From the NCBI GenBank assembly GCA_029204225.1, contig CM055108.1, forward strand, positions 22,430,326 to 22,494,325: a DNA stretch of 64,000 nucleotides. Reading direction: 5' to 3'. Below are positions 58,694 to 64,000 of the stretch, piece by piece. The position numbers and the translations under genes are program-made. Under the pieces are notes generated by a model. That model saw only the letters and a list, made by a program, of their open reading frames with translations, ran no database searches and was not told where the DNA came from. Numbering within the stretch: position 1 is the first letter of the stretch; each line of letters begins with the position of its first letter. This stretch comes from Diphasiastrum complanatum (taxonomy: Eukaryota; Streptophyta; Lycopodiopsida; Lycopodiales; Lycopodiaceae).

Positions 58694-59458
58694 ATGCCTC
58701 TTGCTATGGCCCCAAACAAAAAGGAGGGGCATCCTTCGCCCCCCTCTTCTCCTGTTTCTGCTGGCCAGTCATCTTCTGCTAACTAGTCATCCACTTACAT
58801 TGCCTTGCCCGAGGTGAATGCACCAGTTCCGATAGTATCTTCTACAGACTCCTACCTTGCCTGTCATATCCCTGCACAACAATTACAACCTCGCAGCTTA
58901 TCCGACTCTGAATCTCTTAACAACTACTTACAACATTAGTTCAAAGAAGTGTTTCAATTTATCGAGAAATTGCAGCTACAAAATCAGATGCTTCATGGAG
59001 AACTTATCAGGGTCAGTCTTCAAAATAAGGATTTACAAAGCACTATCGACATGATGAAAGTGAAAGGGATGCAGGATCTTCATTCGTAGCAAGATGTGGA
59101 AAGTAAAATCTCGTCTTTGGCAAAGGAAGTGGAAGAAACTCGTACTTGGGCTTCGGTTCTTAAGCAAGATGGTAATTCCTCTAACCAAGTTCAGCCTTCG
59201 TTAGTGAATTCTGCCTTACAGTATGTTTCTACAGAACAAGAGAGAAGAGACAAGATTGAGGGATTTGACACTGCTTGGCGGAGCAAATTTGATGATAAGG
59301 TCTTATTCATAGAGTTTCGTTCCATTGAACAACGCAAAGCTGCTTTACGCCTTCGAGCTAAGCTCAAAGGTTCTTTTATTTTTATGGATGAAGATCTAAC
59401 ACACACACAATGGCAAGCGAGGAAATTGGTCATTCATGAGGCCAATTATAGGAATTAA
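58694..59458 (+). pseudogene. LINE ORF1 with three in-frame TAG codons
   Basis: A single frame from MPLAMAPNKKEGHPSPPSSP (58694) to 59458 is interrupted only by three TAG codons (58784, about 58940, about 59087). A coiled-coil-like stretch (FIEKLQLQNQMLHGELIRVS, LQNKDLQSTIDMMKVKG, SKISSLAKEVEETRTWASVL) precedes a compact RNA-binding-like fold (DDKVLFIEFRSIEQRKAALR, LRAKLKGSFIFMDEDLTHTQ). ORF1 protein coats the LINE RNA. It carries no frameshift, so the damage is point mutation alone. Confidence 0.82.
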
Positions 59459-59559
59459 AGAGTGGTCTTTATTGAAGGCAAACCTAAATTCTACGATAAG
59501 ATTTTACAATAGGAAGTCGGAGATCCTGGCCACAACAGCCCGAGATCACCTCAGCCATT

Positions 59560-60557
59560 ACAAATTGGTTTTTTGGAATTGTAACGGTGTGCAGCAGGGG
59601 ACTTTCACTCCTTTTTGCAAAAATGTGATATTTGCTCTTAGCAAAGACTCATGAATCACTGTATCGACCCCTTCCAGCCATTCCGGATTATTCTTGGCAT
59701 TCAGCATACAGGCCTTTCTTGAGAGGAAAAACCACATGTGGCTCTGGTGGTGTCGCATGTCTTACCAGGGAAGTTTATCGTACTCATTTTAAGCTGCTCA
59801 AAAGTGATCCATTTGCGAGATTTATTTGGTTATAGTTCTTTGGTCACCACTTGGGGCTACCTCAAGATCTCTTTATAGCAGTTTGTTATTTTGCACCTCA
59901 GACATCAGCTTTTGCAGACTATGGTGGTGACCCATTCCAGGCTCTCTCAGATGATATAGCCAGCTTTGCATAGCAGGGCCTTATCCATTAGCAAGAGATT
60001 TTAATGTTCGCACCAACACCCAGTAGATAGAGTTTCATGCAGATAGTGATTTCCTACAAATTCAGGTTTTGGATGTGGGTTTGGATAGGATCTCTCAGGA
60101 TGCAGATACCCCAGCTACACACTTTGGAGAACAATTGATTGGACTTGCAGAAGCTCATTCTTTAGGCATTCTGAATGGCCTATCTCGATGGCCGTCATCA
60201 TTAGTTTTTACTTGCCGTCCACACGGGATTGGACATAGCGTTGTTGACTACTTCATTGGCTCACCAGCCTTGATTCCGTTTCTTCATACTTTTCATATTA
60301 TGCACCCTACCATCTCTGATCACTCGCTATTGCTCCTGTCTCTTGGCCATGCTACCCTTGGTACTGTTACGACACCTCATTCCACACGTCGCCTTCGTCC
60401 TTCTTTCTCTCCACTTGGTCTCCCTACTTACACTTCCTCTCTAGCCACACGATTTCCCCTTCTCATCTTCAGTAGACCAAGAAGCTGCCTTTTTATCTCA
60501 GTCGCTTCTTCACTCAGCCAATACTGCATATCCTCCGAAAACTTTCTCATCTCATAA
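59560..60557 (+). pseudogene. LINE AP-like endonuclease
   Basis: Begins KLVFWNCNGVQQ (the WNxNG start of the fold). It continues in other frames with LAKTHESLYRPLPAIPDYSW and GSGGVACLTREVY (the E of the usual ETH is absent, reading KTHE). It ends with LVFTCRPHGIGHSVVDYFIG and PTISDHSLLLLSL, the SDH signature. The enzyme would nick the target for priming. At least three frame changes and several stops are present. Confidence 0.82.
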
Positions 60558-61029
60558 ACGCACTTACAATAGATGGTATGATGATGAGTGCCTCTCTCTC
60601 TAAACAAGCAGGTTGTTCACGCTCCATAGCACTCTCCCGACACCTTAGCATCTAAACAAAGGGAATACCATAGAATGACTTTGCGAAAAAAGACCAATTA
60701 CTTTCAGTCTCTGGCACAGAATCTCATCGATTCCTTGGACTCCTCTTCTTCCACCTTCTTTTGAAAGATGTCTTCTAAAAACTCAAGTAAGCCAGCTCTT
60801 ATTGCCATTGAATCTTGGATTGACTATGCTGCAAAACTTTATATGGTTGACTCTCCTTCCATCTCTCTCTCACCACGACCATGAGCCATTTCAATATTTA
60901 CAATTTCACAAGTCCAACGTGTTCACACTGAGGCAGAAATATACATGACATTCCTTCCCTGCTCAAGGAACATCGTCTGCGATGGTAAAATATAGATATT
61001 GTGCATGCGCAGTCTCCTAGGTAGCATCA

Positions 61030-61228
61030 GTGACAGGTGGAGCCTCGGAGAGTACGATGCGCACAAAGAACTGTCTGCTGGTCGTCCATAGTTTTGAATT
61101 TGACAAATAGTACCTTTGGATCATGCTGGAGGTGCCAAGCATACTGGATACTTGGAACTGAGAGCCTCATGCGTGAAGTAAACAAAGAGGTAACCTGGTC
61201 CAGTGCTGTGCCCTCAGTAAGAAGACCC
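61030..61228 (-). pseudogene. Second LINE ORF1-like fragment, antisense
   Basis: The minus strand is open for about 60 codons and contains HDPKVLFVKFKTMDDQQTVL followed by AHRTLRGS. It lines up with DDKVLFIEFRSIEQRKAALR and AKLKGS of ORF1 at 59280-59380. It lies against the chromovirus LTR edge. Similarity is moderate, so another RNA-binding fold is possible. Confidence 0.4.
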
Positions 61229-61780
61229 TGTAATCTTTAGTTGAGCTTTTTGTTATCCCGACATTGTTGTTCTGCCAAGACGCCTTGTACCATGGTGTCT
61301 AAGGAGGGTGCTTGTCACAAGCCAGTCTCTCCAAGCTCGTGAATCCTAGAAGCCGGTGTGTAGAATGAACCTCCCAACCATAGGCACCCCCTCCTTGAGT
61401 CCTTCTACTTGCTATTCCCGTCAACTGGCACATGGCATCCACCTGTGGGTGATCAGTCCACTTGGCATGCCTAGCCCCTGTGACCTGTGAATACTGAGTG
61501 ACTCATAGGGTACCACCCCCGTGCCCCGCCAAAGACCTGTGACCCTCTGGGTCACCCTGACTACTTGCCGCCTAGCATCTCGTCACTGACGGCTAGGGTC
61601 TTGACGGTCAAGACACACCGCATCTCTGACAACTTGTCAGGCGGCCACATCGGGTCACTGCTCGTGACGCACCGGTCCCAACTTGGGACATATGTCCTCC
61701 TCGGTCACCGGCCCTTGCCAATACTTGGCCTCAGGCCCTCTGGTGACCGGCCGTGCCAAGGTCATGATAGAGCTCTAACA
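61229..61780 (-). repeat. 3' LTR of the right-hand chromovirus
   Basis: On the minus strand it starts TGTTAGAGCTCTATC after a polypurine tract (AGAGGAGGGAAGGAT, 61781-61795). The far end is placed at TGTAATC (61229), which would give a TG...CA element, but no partner LTR is in the window to prove it. It contains a GC-rich stretch with internal ggtcaccgg/ccggtgacc pairs (61550-61760). Confidence 0.6.
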
Positions 61781-61789
61781 ATCCTTCCC

Positions 61790-63022
61790 TCCTCTGGCAA
61801 GTCATCGGTCCTCGATGACAAACTCTGGGTAAGACTTCTGCAACGCCTGTCGCGTCTCCCAGGTAGCATTTGACAACGGATGCCCTGTCCAGGTTACTAG
61901 ATACTCTTGAAGGAGACGATTCCGCAATCGTTGCTCCCTTCAATCTAGGATTCTGTCTGGACCATAACCTGTGGTGTCTTTCTCCTCAAGAGACACTAGA
62001 CCTTCCACCAAGCTATCGCCATCGTGCAAACATCTCTTCAGTTTGCTAACATGGAATACTGGATGCACCTTGCATCCCACAGGTAGCTGTAGCTTATAAG
62101 CTACTTGGCCCACCTTCAACCATGGTCCACAATACCTAGGAGATAACTTGGCGCACTTTCCTGTGCGTAGCACCTTCGACTTCGAAGGGACTAGTAAATA
62201 CACCCAATCTCCATTCTCAAATTCCAGATAGGTACAGTTCTCACGAGCATAACTCTCTGCCCTAGCTACAGCTTTGGACAAGTTATCTCGTGCCAACTCT
62301 AGCTTCTGCTGCATCTGAGCCAAAAACTCTACAACACTAGGTACCCTATGCGGAATCCCTATGATTGCAGGACTCAGTGGCCTGAAACCATAATTGAGCT
62401 CAAATGGACTCAATCCAGTGGACGCATGTCTCTTATCATTGTACGCGAACTCCAATAGCGGTAAATGCTTTACCCAGTCTGTTTGCGTACTACTCACATA
62501 TGCCCTAAGCATATCTTCCAAGATCTGATTCACTCGCTCTGTCTGACCATCCGTCTGAGGATGCTCAGAGCTACTCATCCGCAACTGTGTTCCCAGCTTG
62601 GCGAACACCACAATCCAGAAATTTCCCGTAAACTTGGGATGCCTGTCAGAAACTATGGACTTCGGAAGACCATGTAACCTGACAATATTCTGAATAAACA
62701 ACTCAACTACTTGCGGAGCTGTGACCTTCTTGGTCGTTGCGATGAAATGAGCCATCGTGGAAAACCTGTCTACCACTACCATAACGGAATTGAAACCATT
62801 CTGGGTCTTGGGTAGCCCAACAATAAAATCCATAGAGATGCTTTCCCACCTTCCTGTAGGTATCTCAGGTGGATGTAGCAAGCCCGGAGGACTTACTCTC
62901 TCGGCCTTGTTCACCTGACAAGCCGTGCAATGCTGGAGGTACTCTCTTACATCCCGCTGCAATCGTGGCCAGAAATAATGCCTTCTCAAAAGCTCACTGG
63001 TCTTATCAATACCATCCTTCAC
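61790..63022 (-). pseudogene. Chromovirus integrase with chromodomain
   Basis: Open for 360 codons from 63022 to 61940. The zinc region lacks its first part at the frame break, where HECHDSP should run into GH, and keeps LLRRHYFWPRLQRDV and CTACQVNKAE. The catalytic core has [31 protein letters not shown] and HPQTDGQTERVNQ (D, D, E). The C-terminal domain has LLVPSKSKVLRTGKCAKLSP and [20 protein letters not shown]. After a TGA at about 61941 the same frame resumes with EYLVTWTGHPLSNATWE, a chromodomain ending near 61795. One stop and one frameshift separate it from a working protein. Confidence 0.93.
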
Positions 63023-63993
63023 GGACTATCATGGCATTCATGAAGTATCTTACGACGATTATCCTTCACGTCTAGCACGAAAACTCTTCCATTTCTCAAT
63101 AACATACCATCCTTCACGGTGTATGTTAAATATGTACTGGTGTGTGCCTCTACTAAATCTTCTGTTTGGTCGACTACCTTGCGCGCATTAGGCCACACAC
63201 GCTGACAATGCGGGTCCTTTTCTTGAGCCTTCTTAATCTCCTCCATGAGACCACTGTCAACCACAGTAAAGCTCATCTGATGCAGTATACGAGATAGTGC
63301 ATCAGCGACCACATTTTTCTTCCCTCTTCGGAAGCAAATTTCCAAATGAAATTCTTGCATCAGCTCGGCCCACCGAGCTAGGCGGCCCTTCAAATCTGGC
63401 TGAGTGCAAAAATACCTTAAAGCATGATGATCTGTGTACACATAGAACTCGGTGCCATATAAATACTGTCTCCACACCTTGAGCGCATGTATAATCGCAT
63501 ACAACTCTTGCTCGTGTGTAGGATATCTCTGTTGAGCTGGTGTCAACTTCTTACTCTCAAAGGATACTGGTCTACCCTCTTGGCTCAACACTGCACCTAC
63601 GGCAATGCCACTTGCATCCGTCTCTAAGTCAAAAGGTTTTTGGGTATCCACAATCTTGAGAACTGGAGCCGTGGCCACAGACTCCTTCAAGTTCTCAAAA
63701 CGTTGCTGAGCTTCAGCATCCCATCGAACCACAATGTTGTTTTTCCTTAACTGGTCCGTTAAAGGAGCAGCTATCCAGGAATAATTCCTAACAAACCGCA
63801 GATAGAACTTACAAAAGCCTAAGAAAGACTGTAATTGGCGTATATCGGCAGGCCTCGACCACTTCTTAACCATAGCCACCTTGGCTGGGTCAACCGAAAT
63901 ACCCTCAGCTGTCACTACGTGACCCAAATACTCGACACGAGTCTTACACAACTTTGAAAAAAAATGGGCTGTTTGACGTCGAATTTCTTCCAA
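63019..63993 (-). pseudogene. Chromovirus RT C-terminus and RNase H
   Basis: Open for 324 codons. It begins in the RT connection (KTRVEYLGHVVTAEGISVDP, LQSFLGFCKFYLRFVRNYSW). RNase H follows with ETDASGIAVGAVLSQEGRPV, HEQELYAIIHALKVWRQYLY, FYVYTDHHALRYF and [11 protein letters not shown] (D, E, D present). It then enters the integrase linker and ends HECHDSP, overlapping the integrase frame by 4 bases. The overlap comes from a damaged joint rather than a designed frameshift, since conserved residues are missing there. The RT catalytic block lies outside the window. Confidence 0.92.
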
Positions 63994-64000
63994 ACGGCAA

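Larger units (their letters stand above)
58541..61020 (+). mobile_element. LINE copy B, 5' end present, 3' truncated
   Basis: Starts right after the TC tail of copy A with a GC-rich leader (58541-58690). It carries ORF1, an endonuclease and the first part of the RT gene (SWIDYAAKLYMVDSPSISLS at 60815). Sequence of this type ends by about 61020. The head-to-tail order is A then B. Confidence 0.8.
61781..64000 (-). mobile_element. Right-hand chromovirus, 3' part, continues past the window
   Basis: Two long minus-strand frames carry the end of RT, RNase H, integrase and a chromodomain. The upstream RT, protease, gag and 5' LTR lie beyond 64000. It is more intact than the other gypsy copies in this window and related to the scrap at 55.3-56 kb. 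Confidence 0.93.

Noticed and set aside
63019-63022. Programmed frameshift between RNase H and integrase of the right-hand chromovirus
   Set aside because: The 4-base overlap coincides with loss of conserved zinc-region residues, so it is a damaged joint. Related elements use a single pol frame here.

Overview
This is nuclear DNA from a land plant with a repeat-rich genome. The evidence is one two-exon COBRA-like (COBL) gene with a 9.4-kb intron, several plant-type Ty1/copia and Ty3/gypsy retrotransposons primed by initiator tRNA-Met, and chromodomain gypsy elements. The LINE reverse transcriptase resembles elements I associate from memory with mosses, lycophytes and ferns more than the usual angiosperm L1. 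I therefore lean, weakly, towards a fern or another non-angiosperm. No organelle, bacterial or CRISPR sequence is visible.

Layout. 1-3.6 kb: unassigned sequence, then a foldback-type palindrome (about 2.2-3.0 kb). 3.7-10.7 kb: copia relics, namely an antisense RT scrap, a 5' LTR with the start of gag on +, and a large minus-strand copia body whose 3' LTR carries a long GA tract. 10.7-14.6 kb: a repeat end, a solo LTR with an ATAGT target duplication, and an unidentified pair of convergent spliced genes that looks like the inside of an undescribed DNA transposon. 14.6-16.1 kb: an LTR scrap, a miniature TRIM retrotransposon, and a copia integrase scrap ended by a compound microsatellite. 17.9-29.4 kb: the COBL gene on the minus strand. 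Its intron holds a terminally intact chromovirus with an ATATG duplication and two small inverted-repeat elements. 29.4-30.4 kb: its upstream region, with three G-boxes. 30.4-36.8 kb: mostly AT-rich DNA with a tandem repeat, a microsatellite and a second LTR with the GA tract. 36.9-47.5 kb: a mosaic of gypsy remnant, copia element lacking RT, gag-only LTR element and copia integrase scrap. 47.5-54.2 kb: AT-rich DNA with a SINE-like tRNA head, a promoter-like block and a tandem array of about 360 bp units. 54.2-64 kb: a solo-type LTR, a gypsy integrase-chromodomain scrap, two LINEs head to tail, and the 3' part of another chromovirus running off the window.

The only gene that looks functional is COBL, which encodes a GPI-anchored cell-wall protein. 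Nearly everything else is decayed. Several of the decaying frames are broken by TAG codons where glutamine CAG is expected, which fits C-to-T loss at methylated CHG sites. The convergent gene pair at 12.1-14.6 kb and the foldback at 2.2-3.0 kb are the parts least explained by known families.
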